A DNA stretch of 51,196 bases from Candidatus Cryptobacteroides excrementipullorum (GTDB lineage Bacteria > Bacteroidota > Bacteroidia > Bacteroidales > UBA932): positions 1-51,196 of the forward strand of contig JADILZ010000045.1 of NCBI GenBank assembly GCA_017695065.1, given 5' to 3'. Below the pieces are notes generated by a model. That model saw nothing but the letters and a program-made list of their open reading frames with translations. It was not told the origin of the DNA and searched no databases. The first letter of the stretch is position 1; the number at the start of each line of letters is the position of its first letter. Shown one piece after another: positions 41,513-51,196 of this stretch. The position numbers were made by a program, and so were the translations under genes.

Positions 41513-43753
41513 CTACCCCTGCTGGAACTTGCGCGATGAACGCGACATCTGCTGCAGCTCGATGGTAATCTGCTCTGACTCCTGGAGGAGATTCAGATAG
41601 AGGTATGCGACTGTGAGGTTCACATTCTCGTTCTGGATATCCACCATAAGGGCTTTCCTCAGGTCCGAGAATTCAACCTGAAGGTCTGCGATCTCATTGT
41701 CGAAGTTCCTCAGGTCGGAATAGTCACCCGCCTTGCACAGATCGGCGATGCCCCTGATGATGTTGGCGGTCCTGTCCCTCTGGACGGAAAACTCGTCTAT
41801 GTACTTCTGCGGGAGCGGGGAGAAATGGTTGTCAACATGCTCGTAGAGCGGTTCGCATATTCGCCTGATGGAGTAGTAAAGCTGCTCCATGCTGTTGAAC
41901 ACCATGTGGAACCATGCGCTCTTCCTCAGTCCCTCCTCAGGTTCTATGTGTCTGAGACAGAGCGTTTCCTTTCGTCTGAGGTTCTTGAGCCGGATTTTCT
42001 CCTGCTTCAGGTCGTTGGAACTCTTCCGCAGGATCTTTACATTCTCTTCGAACAGCCCGTCTGTTATGCTCTTGTACTTGTCGGCCATGTCATTGAGGAA
42101 ACGGGATTCGTTTTCTGCCACATAGCCGCTGAAAAGGTTCCAGGTCTCGGCATAGTTCTGTGATGAAAGAATGGCCCTGAACTGCTTGTCGCCGTTTTCG
42201 TCCTCATTTTTCTGCTTGTAACGTATGTTGTTGTGTATCAGTGCGGCAAGTCCTGCTATCACTATGATTACAGCCACAATGTTTCCTCCGAAGTGCATCA
42301 GGAGGGCTATTATGAACGCGCAGGTGAATGCTACACCGGCCGTTATGAACCAGCCTCCGATTACTGACAGCACACCTGTCACTCTGAATACAGCGCTTTC
42401 CCTGCTCCAAGCCCTGTCTGCCAGAGATGTACCCATGGCTACCATGAAGGTGACATAGGTGGTGGACAGAGGGAGTTTCAGTGATGTGCCGAGGGCAATC
42501 AGAAGCGAAGCCACCACCAGGTTTGTGGATGCCCTTACGAGGTCGTATGCGGCACCGTCCTCGATTTCTATGGCACTCCTGTCAAAACGTCTGTTTATCC
42601 AGGTCCTCGCCTTCTCGGGAGTGATGGTTACCAGCCAGTTGGCCGTGGCATTGCTCCAGCGGACGATGCTCCTCGCCACCCTTGAAGACCCGAACATCTC
42701 ATCCCCTTCATCCTGTTTCGCGAGACTGATCTCGGTCTTTGTCACATTGTGTGCCTTTTTCGAAGTGGCAAGCGCTATCACCATCACTACGCCGGCGAGG
42801 AAAAGGAATATGAACGGTGTCTTGGCCGACTCATTGAGCACGCCCATCATGTGCGAGTCAGGGTCCGTACTTCCGGATGCCATGTAGTCGAGATACGAGT
42901 CATACCCTGCAAGAGGCACTCCGATGAAATTCACAAGGTCGTTGCCTGCGAACGCTGTAGCCAGGGCGAATGTGCCGATAAGGACTATCACCTTGAACAC
43001 ATTGACCTTGCACCAGTGCAGTATCTGCATGAGCAGGGTGAAGAACACCAGGCAGCATCCGAGTACTTCAAGCGTGTGCGTATGCACCCATTCTTTCAGC
43101 TCCGGTGTCATGAACGAGAGGTCCTTGACACCCTTTATAAGCATGAAATAGATGATGGCCGTAGCCGCGATTCCCCCGAAAAGCCCGATCTTCCATTTGA
43201 GCTTACCTGAGTAGCTGAATGTGAAAAGGAGCCTTGATATATATTGTATCAGGAGTCCGAATATGAATGCCAGGGCCACGGATACGAATATCGCCATTAT
43301 CACAGACAGCGCTTTCTCGGTGTTCAGGTAGTCGGAGAACCCGGCCCCGTCACCGGCTCCTGCCATTTTCAGCATGGCCATCGCGAATGAGGCACCGAGA
43401 AGCTCAAATACCATGGATACCGTGGTGGAGGTAGGCATACCCAGTGAGTTGAACACGTCGAGGAGGATGATGTCCGTCACCATCACTGCAAGGAAGATGT
43501 ACATTATCTCCTGGAAGCAGTATTGTTCGGGACGGAAGATCCCGTGCCTTGCGATGTCCATCATGCCGTTGCTCATGATGGCTCCGCAGAATACGCCGAT
43601 GGCGGCTACTGTGATGATTGTACGGAATTTGGCGGCTTTGGAGCCGATTGCCGAATTAAGGAAATTGACAGCGTCGTTGCTGACTCCCACCCATAGGTCA
43701 GAGATTGCGAGAATAAACAGGAATATTACAAAACCCAGAAAAATCCAGTCCAT
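41513..43753 (-). CDS. PiT-family inorganic phosphate transporter with C-terminal PhoU-like extension
   Basis: A 746-residue inner-membrane transporter. The first half has the PiT signature GVSNDAVNFLNSAIGSKAA near residue 27 and LGMPTSTTVSMVFELLGA. The second PiT repeat has LVVASLLIALGTSLKLPLSTTYVTFMVAMG. There are about ten to twelve membrane helices. The last 200 residues (about 530-746) are soluble and helical and resemble a PhoU-like regulatory domain, common in Bacteroidetes PiT proteins. It imports phosphate with a cation. It diverges from a response regulator/histidine kinase pair, with a 204-bp gap carrying -7 boxes for both directions. Confidence 0.92.
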   Translation of the reverse strand: MDWIFLGFVIFLFILAISDLWVGVSNDAVNFLNSAIGSKAAKFRTIITVAAIGVFCGAIMSNGMMDIARHGIFRPEQYCFQEIMYIFLAVMVTDIILLDVFNSLGMPTSTTVSMVFELLGASFAMAMLKMAGAGDGAGFSDYLNTEKALSVIMAIFVSVALAFIFGLLIQYISRLLFTFSYSGKLKWKIGLFGGIAATAIIYFMLIKGVKDLSFMTPELKEWVHTHTLEVLGCCLVFFTLLMQILHWCKVNVFKVIVLIGTFALATAFAGNDLVNFIGVPLAGYDSYLDYMASGSTDPDSHMMGVLNESAKTPFIFLFLAGVVMVIALATSKKAHNVTKTEISLAKQDEGDEMFGSSRVARSIVRWSNATANWLVTITPEKARTWINRRFDRSAIEIEDGAAYDLVRASTNLVVASLLIALGTSLKLPLSTTYVTFMVAMGTSLADRAWSRESAVFRVTGVLSVIGGWFITAGVAFTCAFIIALLMHFGGNIVAVIIVIAGLAALIHNNIRYKQKNEDENGDKQFRAILSSQNYAETWNLFSGYVAENESRFLNDMADKYKSITDGLFEENVKILRKSSNDLKQEKIRLKNLRRKETLCLRHIEPEEGLRKSAWFHMVFNSMEQLYYSIRRICEPLYEHVDNHFSPLPQKYIDEFSVQRDRTANIIRGIADLCKAGDYSDLRNFDNEIADLQVEFSDLRKALMVDIQNENVNLTVAYLYLNLLQESEQITIELQQMSRSSRKFQQG

Positions 43754-43776
43754 AAATGATAGTATTTTCCGGCCGC

Positions 43777-43784
43777 AAAGTTAA
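43777..43784 (-). promoter_or_regulatory. Predicted -7 box of the PiT gene
   Basis: On the minus strand this reads TAACTTTG, 23 bp before the PiT start codon. No clear -33 element is present upstream. Confidence 0.45.
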
Positions 43785-43888
43785 CTATCAGATTATTGTG
43801 TCCTATAAATTTATTGTTAAATTTTTGTTACGTAATTCTGTAACAAAATATTTATCGTTACCGGATATGCCGAAACCTCGAAAAATCA

Positions 43889-43896
43889 TAACTTTG
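43889..43896 (+). promoter_or_regulatory. Predicted -7 box of the response regulator gene
   Basis: TAACTTTG lies 61 bp before the response regulator start codon. Upstream the gap is A+T-rich, with GTTACGTAATTCTGTAAC (43828-43845), an imperfect inverted repeat that could be an operator for either divergent gene. Confidence 0.45.
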
Positions 43897-43957
43897 CAGT
43901 CGCTCCGGCAGTGGATGTCAGTGTCGGGGCCTGTTACATACTCAACAAAAGATTCAT

Positions 43958-44677
43958 ATGGGAAAGAGAATACTCATCGTCGATGACGAGGCCGATATAA
44001 GGGAGATCCTGCAGTTCAACCTGGAGAATGCGGGATATGAGGTCGATTGCGCCGCATCGGCTGAAGAAGCGCTTGAGATGCTCGGGCCTGAGCACAGCCT
44101 CATATTGCTGGATGTGATGATGGACGGCATGTCGGGTTTCAAGATGGCCGAGGTGGTCAGGAAAGAGAAAGGGAACCAGGTGCCGATCATCTTCCTTACG
44201 GCAAGGAGTGCCGAGAACGACCTGCTCACAGGTTTCTCGGCCGGCGGGGATGACTACATAAGCAAGCCGTTCTCAATACATGAAGTGCTGGCAAGGGTCA
44301 AGGCTGTGATGAAGCGCAGTGCCCGGCCTGCGGATGACGGCGGCGCAAGGCAGGAACCGGTCATTGCGGGAAAGCTGAAGATAGACGTTACGGGAAAGAT
44401 GGTCTATGCCGACGGGGTGGCCGTGCTGCTGTCCAAGAAGGAGTTCGAGATCCTCTGCCTGCTCGCCTCCCACCAGGGAAGGGTCTATTCGAGGGAAGAG
44501 ATTATAGGCGAGCTCTGGAAAGACGCTCCGTATGTGCTTGACAGGACGGTGGATGTGCATATCGCCAGAATAAGGAACAAGCTCGGCGAGTACAAGAAAT
44601 ACATTACCAACAGGTCCGGATACGGATACTGTTTCAACGTGACTGATCAGGATGGCGAAGAAAAGGACTACATATAA
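43958..44677 (+). CDS. OmpR/PhoB-family response regulator
   Basis: A 239-residue two-component regulator. The receiver domain (1-120) has the acidic pair in IVDDEAD, phospho-acceptor Asp52 in LLDVMMDG, the Thr of FLTARS and the Lys of YISKPF. A C-terminal winged-helix domain (about 140-235, LLSKKEFEILCLLASHQGRV...RTVDVHIARIRNKLG) binds DNA. The histidine kinase gene overlaps its last 26 bp. The neighbouring phosphate transporter makes phosphate-starvation control (PhoB-like) plausible, but this is inferred from context. Essential PhoB-type pairs in Bacteroidetes may have other roles. Confidence 0.94.
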   Translation: MGKRILIVDDEADIREILQFNLENAGYEVDCAASAEEALEMLGPEHSLILLDVMMDGMSGFKMAEVVRKEKGNQVPIIFLTARSAENDLLTGFSAGGDDYISKPFSIHEVLARVKAVMKRSARPADDGGARQEPVIAGKLKIDVTGKMVYADGVAVLLSKKEFEILCLLASHQGRVYSREEIIGELWKDAPYVLDRTVDVHIARIRNKLGEYKKYITNRSGYGYCFNVTDQDGEEKDYI

Positions 44678-46370
44678 GAAGCAGCTCCTGACATACTTTG
44701 CAGGGGTGTTTGTCGTATTTGCGGTCTTGCTGGTCGTCTTCCAGCTGCGCACGGAGAGACGCTACAAGTCGGAAATCCTGCAGTCCAGACTGTCGGGATA
44801 TGCTGACCTGCTGGCCCAGACCACTGATTATGATACGATTGCCGAGCTTCTTCCTCAGGAGCTCCGGGTGACAGTGATAGACAAGGACGGTACGGTCCTG
44901 TTTGACTCGCGCGCCGATGCGGACACTCTTGACAACCACTTCTTCCGTCCGGAGGTCCAGCAGTCCATCGAGCGCTCGGAAGGTTTTTCGATACGCACTT
45001 CCGGCACCACCGGCATCCCTTATTTCTATTATGCCAAATCCTACGGAGGGTTCGTGGTGCGTGTCGCCATGCCGTATGAGATAAATGTCAGGAGGTTTTT
45101 CCAGCCTGACATATTGTTCCTCATACTGGTGTTCTCCCTTTTCACGATAGCGCTTTTCTCCCTGATCTTCCTTGCCGACCATTTCGGACAGGGAGTCTCC
45201 AAGCTCCGCAATTTCGCCGATGCTGCGGTCAGGGGCAATGTGGACTATGAGGACCTTTCTTTCCCTGATTCCGAACTCGGGGACATAGGGGAGAAGATGC
45301 TGGAGAGCTACAGGATGCTCAAGCGGAGCAACGAGATGATCGCCCTGGAGAAGGAGCGCCTGCTGCTGCATATACATTATTACGACGGCGGTATCGCCAT
45401 TTTCACCCCGGACCGTGAGAAACAGTATGCAAATCCCCGGTTCATCCAGTATGTCAATACGTTGCTTGACCGTCCGACTCCGGACCTGAGCGATATATGG
45501 AAAAGCGATGTCTTCTCCCCGCTTCTTGAGTTCCTGGAGCGGAACACTCCGGTGAAGAACGATTCGGCACCGGTGTTCAGTTTCAAGCATTCCAAGGGAG
45601 GGCACAACTACGGGATACAGATGCTCATCTATCCTGACGACGGTTTTGAAATCACCGTGAACGACATTTCCGAGGCGGAGAAGAGCAAGGTGATGAAACA
45701 GCAGATGACTAACAACATAGCCCATGAGCTCCGCACCCCTGTCAGCAGTATCAGAGGCTATCTCGAGACCCTGATCACGTGCCCGGGAATATCGGAGGAG
45801 CGGAAGAACATGTTCATCGACAGGGCATACGTACAGACTCTGCGTCTGTCTGACCTTATCCGGGATATCGCGCTCATCACCAAGATAGAAGAGGCTCCGG
45901 AACAGCTCCAGAAAGAACCGGTGGACCTGCACAATGTGGTGGAGGAGATTTTCGAGGAGTTCCGCACTTCGCTTGACGCCAAGCATATCAATACGGAGAA
46001 TGTGCTCGAAAAAGGGCTTGTGGTGCGGGGCAACGCCTCTCTTCTGTATGCAATCTTCAGGAACCTCGTGGAAAACAGTGTCAAATATGCAGGAGACGGC
46101 ATCACCATTCATGTCGAATGTTATGCCAAGAGCGAGGGATTCTGCCACTTCACCTATTATGATACGGGGCATGGAGTGAGTGAAGAGCACTTGTCACGGA
46201 TATTCGAACGATTCTACCGTGTGCAGGAGGGCAGGACCAGGGACGACGGAGGCTCAGGGCTCGGTCTTTCCATAGTCCGCAATGCCGTGGCATTCCACGG
46301 CGGGGAGATCCGCGCCGTGAACCGCAAGGAAGGGGGACTGGAGTTCATCTTCTCACTGAGTGTACGTTAG
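44652..46370 (+). CDS. Sensor histidine kinase (PhoR-like)
   Basis: A 572-residue membrane kinase. The first membrane helix is about 11-30 (LLTYFAGVFVVFAVLLVVF), an extracytoplasmic sensor about 31-150, the second helix about 151-175. A HAMP-like linker and a PAS-like domain (about 230-340) follow. The dimerisation/phospho-acceptor domain has His358 in NNIAHELRTPVSSIRGYLET, and the HATPase domain shows N box NLVENSVKYA, DTGHGV and GGSGLGLSIV. It overlaps the response regulator gene by 26 bp, so the two form one system. Its 3' end overlaps the convergent exported-protein gene by 18 bp. Confidence 0.94.
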   Translation: MAKKRTTYKKQLLTYFAGVFVVFAVLLVVFQLRTERRYKSEILQSRLSGYADLLAQTTDYDTIAELLPQELRVTVIDKDGTVLFDSRADADTLDNHFFRPEVQQSIERSEGFSIRTSGTTGIPYFYYAKSYGGFVVRVAMPYEINVRRFFQPDILFLILVFSLFTIALFSLIFLADHFGQGVSKLRNFADAAVRGNVDYEDLSFPDSELGDIGEKMLESYRMLKRSNEMIALEKERLLLHIHYYDGGIAIFTPDREKQYANPRFIQYVNTLLDRPTPDLSDIWKSDVFSPLLEFLERNTPVKNDSAPVFSFKHSKGGHNYGIQMLIYPDDGFEITVNDISEAEKSKVMKQQMTNNIAHELRTPVSSIRGYLETLITCPGISEERKNMFIDRAYVQTLRLSDLIRDIALITKIEEAPEQLQKEPVDLHNVVEEIFEEFRTSLDAKHINTENVLEKGLVVRGNASLLYAIFRNLVENSVKYAGDGITIHVECYAKSEGFCHFTYYDTGHGVSEEHLSRIFERFYRVQEGRTRDDGGSGLGLSIVRNAVAFHGGEIRAVNRKEGGLEFIFSLSVR

Positions 46371-46940
46371 GTGCCTTAACCTGTACGGACTTAAGAAGAA
46401 GTCCTTGACATGCTTGGGGTTGAGGGGTGAATACAGCTCGAGCGCCCGTTTCCTTATCATCGGTATCATGGAGAGTTCGTCGATGATATCCGTGTACATC
46501 CTTTCAAGGCCGCTGGATGTCTGAGAGCTTACTCTCATGTCATTGATTTCCTGTCTGTCAGGAAAAGAGCTGTTGGACAGGAACGAATCTGCCGGATAGA
46601 ACCGGTCATACGAATTCCTGTCGTCGAAGTACAGCTTCGGCGCTGTCGTGGTGAAACCGGTCGAGCCCCACATGCCTGTGACGCACATAAGGTGCCTGTA
46701 TCTGTCGCCGGAGGAGACCGTCCTTATGACGGTCATTGACGAGATGTAGTCCGTTGCGTAATTTACGGAGAAGGTCTTTGCCATGTCCTTGACAATGTTC
46801 ATGACATCCTTGTCCGCAAAGACCACTGAAGCCTCGATGTACTCTTTCTCTGTCTTGCCTGCCCGTCCTTTATCCTGGGCAGGTAGCTGGCTCTGCCACA
46901 ATATCCCGGCAAGGGCCGCTGTTAAAATCAATTTGTTCAT
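46353..46940 (-). CDS. Small exported protein of unknown function
   Basis: About 195 residues from ATG 46940 (MNKLILTAALAGILWQSQLPAQD, a signal peptide). An open frame extends upstream to 47042, but a good promoter (46965-46997) lies inside that extension, which argues for the 46940 start. The mature protein is mixed alpha/beta with no motif I recognise. Residues such as FADKDVMNIVKDMAKTFSVN and ERMYTDIIDELSMIPMIRKR look helical. Its 3' end overlaps the histidine kinase gene by 18 bp. It is probably periplasmic. Confidence 0.7.
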   Translation of the reverse strand: MNKLILTAALAGILWQSQLPAQDKGRAGKTEKEYIEASVVFADKDVMNIVKDMAKTFSVNYATDYISSMTVIRTVSSGDRYRHLMCVTGMWGSTGFTTTAPKLYFDDRNSYDRFYPADSFLSNSSFPDRQEINDMRVSSQTSSGLERMYTDIIDELSMIPMIRKRALELYSPLNPKHVKDFFLSPYRLRHLTYTQ

Positions 46941-46964
46941 TTCCAGTATATGTGACCGTAAGGT

Positions 46965-46997
46965 CAAATATAGGAAGAAGCCTGGAGCAGAGCAAAA
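46965..46997 (-). promoter_or_regulatory. Predicted promoter of the small exported-protein gene
   Basis: Read on the minus strand: TTTTG (46993-46997), 20 nt, then TATATTTG (46965-46972). This is a close Bacteroidetes-type match, 25 bp before the chosen start codon at 46940. Confidence 0.65.
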
Positions 46998-47049
46998 AAA
47001 TCTTTCAAGCGTACATCCATCAGCCGGATTCCATACCAACAAATTGGTA

Positions 47050-48903
<1,854 letters not shown>

Positions 48904-48907
<4 letters not shown>

Positions 48908-49716
48908 ATTCCGAATCTTAGACCTATGGAAACGGTATGTGCATCTGCTCCGGTGCCTTCCTTGAACAGAGGGGTGATGCTGTAGTCACAGTATATGCCT
49001 ATGTTGCAGAAGGTCAGGCATCCTCCGGCTGAAATCCTCCACGGGGACAGCCCCGGGATGTTGTCCTTGACTTTAGGTTTCTTGTATTTCGTGTGGGCAT
49101 TGAGAAGCATGTCTGCCGAGGCGTATCCGGTGATATCCAGCTTGCCTCCGACAGAGAATGACAGCCTTACCGGTATGCCGATATATGTGGCCGTGAGCTT
49201 GGATTTCTTGATGTAGCCATCCAGTTTTTCGGGCATAAGTACGCCTCCCGGATTCCTGGATATGGTGTACGGTTCGGAAAACATGTAGTTGTCCGCAGAA
49301 AGCCGGAGTCCTCCGATAAGGGATACTATGCCCCTCCGGTCAAGGGAGACCTCCACGGCGGCCGGCTCCCATGCAAACCTTATGCTCTTGCCTGCACGGA
49401 TGTCCAGGAAATCTCCCTGGCCGGCCCAGGGACCATAGTATCTGACATCTGGCAGGGTGTTGAATCCCAAGTCAATGGAAGCAATGCCGAGGGATGTGGT
49501 TACGCGTGGCTGGCGTGCTCTCCTGTGATACGATGCCGAGTAGCGCGGCGTCTCTCCCTGTCCGATGGTTATCCCGAATCCTGCGGCTTCTATGCGCAGT
49601 TCGCTGCCCTGTGGCCTTATGTCCATGATGGAGTCATTCTGAGCCGCTGCACCGAATGTCACCATTGAAAGGATTACGGCTGCTGCTGCGCTCTTTATTT
49701 TATAGGAGTGTCTCAT
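48904..49716 (-). CDS. Outer-membrane beta-barrel protein in the sigma cassette
   Basis: A 270-residue protein with a signal peptide (AAAAVILSMVTFGAAAQ). The rest consists of alternating amphipathic strands (TTSLGIASIDLGFNTL; ATYIGIPVRLSFSVGGKL; VSIGLRFGI at the end), the pattern of a PorT-like or general small barrel with a C-terminal strand ending in an aromatic-containing segment. It comes third in the minus-strand operon after the sigma factor and anti-sigma genes and overlaps the DUF4252 gene by 4 bp. It is probably part of the envelope function regulated by this sigma factor. The specific role is unknown. Confidence 0.78.
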
Positions 49717-49757
49717 ATCCTGAAAAATTTAAACAGTTTCTGACTTCATTAACGTGA

Positions 49758-50282
49758 TTATTTCTGTCTTGCGTGCTCCTGTGATCCGGCTTCGGTGGCT
49801 CTGTCCTGTGCCGTATGGCCGAGCATCCCGGCGACTCCGTCCGCTATCCGGAGCGATTCCTCGAGTCCGGAGAGCATCTGAAGGCATTCTGCATGGGCAA
49901 GGGCTTTTTCCGGATCGGTGATCGGCCTGCCCTCCGAGTCATATCCGTAGATTGTCCTTCCTGAAAGTATCACAGCGGCTGCTGCGGCAGCAACGGCCGG
50001 TAATGCGACGGCCGTGATTATCCTTTTCAGTCGCGTGTGTCTCTTCTTGTCCCTCCGGGCCTGTATCGTGGAATGTGCGACATCCCATGGTCCCTGGATC
50101 TTCTCTTCACGGACAGCCTTGAAACCCCTGAGCATTGCCGCTACGGCGGACAGCCCGTCGGGAAGGTTGTCCTTGTGGATAGACCCGAGCATTTCCGCCA
50201 GCTCCTTTTCCTGCTCCGCATCTGTCTGGCCTTCAAGGTATCTGTCTGCCAGATACTTTATTCTTTCAGTCTTTTTGTCCAT
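49758..50282 (-). CDS. Putative anti-sigma factor (single-pass membrane protein)
   Basis: A 174-residue protein. The cytoplasmic N-terminal part (about 1-85) begins MDKKTERIKYLADRYLEGQTDA, similar to short anti-sigma N-termini in Bacteroidetes. A single membrane helix follows (about 87-107, IITAVALPAVAAAAAAVIL), then a short extracytoplasmic tail of about 65 residues. It starts 2 bp after the sigma gene stop, so the pair is co-translated. The anti-sigma role is inferred from position, topology and size. There is no clear zinc-binding anti-sigma motif. Confidence 0.7.
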   Translation of the reverse strand: MDKKTERIKYLADRYLEGQTDAEQEKELAEMLGSIHKDNLPDGLSAVAAMLRGFKAVREEKIQGPWDVAHSTIQARRDKKRHTRLKRIITAVALPAVAAAAAAVILSGRTIYGYDSEGRPITDPEKALAHAECLQMLSGLEESLRIADGVAGMLGHTAQDRATEAGSQEHARQK

Positions 50283-50284
50283 AT

Positions 50285-50779
50285 TCAGCGCCTGATGTCT
50301 TCTTTTGTCCCGAGTTCCTTCAGTATTATTTCTCTCATGGCTTTACGTGCTCTTGACAGAGTCACTCTCACCTGGTTTTCACCGGTGCCGAGCATCCCGG
50401 CTATCTCATCCGTGGGAAACCCTTCTATGTCCTTGAGGTGCAGCACTGTCTTCTGCTTTTCGGGAAGGAGTTTCATGGCTTCCCTGACCAGCTGCGCGTC
50501 GCTCCAACTCTCTGCTCCAGGCCTTTGCTCGATTTCAGGGAACGTGGCCGATGTGTCTTTCCTCGCCCTGAGCCTGTCAATGCATGCGTTCCTTACCGAC
50601 TGCATGGCGAAGGCGGAAGGATTTCTGATATTCCTCCGGATGTCCTGCTTCCGCCACAGCTTTTCCAGCACATCCTGCACCGTATCCATCGCTTCTTCCT
50701 GGTCATATAGAAGCGTCCTGGCAAGCCGGAGCATCATGTCACGTACCTGCTTGGTGAATATGGGTGAGGGATTTTCCAT
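50285..50779 (-). CDS. ECF (sigma-70 family) RNA polymerase sigma factor
   Basis: A 164-residue extracytoplasmic-function sigma factor. Region 2 (about 10-75) includes YDQEEAMDTVQDVLEKLWR and NIRNPSAFAMQSVRNACIDRLR. Region 4 (about 105-155) includes LPEKQKTVLHLKDIEGFPTDEIAGML and an HTH ending VRVTLSRARKAMRE. The length is normal. It leads a minus-strand operon with an anti-sigma candidate, a barrel protein and a DUF4252 protein, an arrangement typical of Bacteroidetes envelope-stress or surface sigma cassettes. A long leader of about 350 nt lies upstream. Confidence 0.93.
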   Translation of the reverse strand: MENPSPIFTKQVRDMMLRLARTLLYDQEEAMDTVQDVLEKLWRKQDIRRNIRNPSAFAMQSVRNACIDRLRARKDTSATFPEIEQRPGAESWSDAQLVREAMKLLPEKQKTVLHLKDIEGFPTDEIAGMLGTGENQVRVTLSRARKAMREIILKELGTKEDIRR

Positions 50780-51196
50780 GTCTCTGTATTAATGACGTAT
50801 CTTATGCGCGAACCGCAACATCTCGTGTGCAAAAATATGTCTTTTCCCCGGAAACCGCGTATGAAAATGCATGCAAATCCTGAATTGGATTCGCTCCGGT
50901 CGCAACTGTTTTATATACAATGATTTCCGTTTGGGATAAATCCTTCCTGTGGCCTCCGGACGTATGCAAATCGTACGCAAGGGCCCCGGACACTGCTTCT
51001 GGCTGCGTCTGGAACTGTCTGGAATTCAAATGTTTCGGGAGTGAAGAAGTGTGATGTGATTTATCACACATTGTTATAAATAATATATTGAGTTTTGATC
51101 TTCCTTTTTTCGTAGAGGAAAGGCTAAAACACGCACAAATGTATATTGTTTTTTTATCATAAACAAAATTTTCTATTAAAAAGTCTGAAAAATTCT
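50780..51196 (-). promoter_or_regulatory. Long leader/control region of the sigma operon
   Basis: This 417-bp stretch has no convincing gene. Read on the minus strand, TTTTG (51164-51168) and TACATTTG (51136-51143) with 20-nt spacing form a good promoter. A second -7-like TATTTTTG (50830-50837) lies close to the sigma start but lacks a -33. Between them is the inverted repeat GTGTGAT-N7-ATCACAC (51049-51069). If the distal promoter is used, the leader RNA would be about 350 nt, long enough for post-transcriptional control. Confidence 0.5.

Noticed and set aside
44634..46190. 518-codon open frame antisense to the histidine kinase
   Set aside because: It mirrors the kinase gene, which has full domain support. 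The antisense product has no recognisable motif.
46941..47042. N-terminal extension of the small exported protein
   Set aside because: A good promoter lies within it, and the signal peptide starts at the internal ATG 46940.
51049..51069. Classical CRP site (TGTGA-N6-TCACA)
   Set aside because: The half-sites are present but the spacing is 9 (outer) or 4 (inner) rather than 6, so I keep it only as an inverted repeat.
50802..51071. 89-codon minus-strand open frame upstream of the sigma gene
   Set aside because: No family resemblance, atypical composition, and it overlaps the probable leader and -7-like box.

Overview
The window is from a member of the Bacteroidota, most likely order Bacteroidales. 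The evidence is a SusC/SusD polysaccharide utilisation locus (PUL), a DUF6377-type membrane regulator, an ECF sigma factor cassette with a DUF4252 protein, a BioG-type biotin pathway, and repeated matches to the Bacteroidetes promoter -7 box TAnnTTTG with few Shine-Dalgarno sequences. I cannot name genus or species. No rRNA, tRNA, CRISPR array, phage or transposase gene was seen.

Layout. 1-164: part of a hairpin-rich intergenic repeat. 289-5324 (minus): a tolC-hlyD-permease-permease export operon, divergent from an AraC-family regulator (5519-6433). 6759-18807 (plus): a PUL in the order SusC, SusD, GH30, SusE/F-like surface glycan-binding lipoprotein, GH3, DUF6377 regulator. This order matches, as I recall it, the fungal beta-1,6-glucan locus BT3310-BT3314 of B. 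thetaiotaomicron. 19052-22754: two paralogous FucP-type sugar permeases flanking a ROK sugar kinase, a plausible continuation that imports and phosphorylates released glucose. 22751-24289 (minus): PBP4-type D-Ala-D-Ala carboxypeptidase. 24364-26492: galE and a YhcC-like radical SAM gene.

26535-39194: guaB, a SurA-like lipoprotein, surA and a large OstA-domain protein run tightly into bioB, bioA, bioF, bioG, bioC and bioD. Two things stand out here. BioB carries an unusual N-terminal extension of about 50 residues. A 385-bp train of small perfect hairpins separates bioF from bioG; a homologous copy lies at the left edge of the window, and its terminal 19-nt motif recurs alone at two other places.

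39204-41383 (minus): a secreted protein of unknown function and an A+T-rich AAA/DUF4143 ATPase gene that looks acquired. 41513-46370: a PiT phosphate permease (minus), divergent from an OmpR-family response regulator and histidine kinase pair. 46353-48416: a small exported protein (minus) and enolase (plus). 48389-50779 (minus): ECF sigma factor, putative anti-sigma factor, beta-barrel protein and DUF4252 protein, with a long leader up to about 51130.

Working together: the PUL, permeases and kinase form a glycan-to-glucose-6-phosphate route feeding glycolysis. The bio genes supply a complete pimeloyl-ACP-to-biotin pathway, with BioC and BioG making and freeing the pimeloyl chain.
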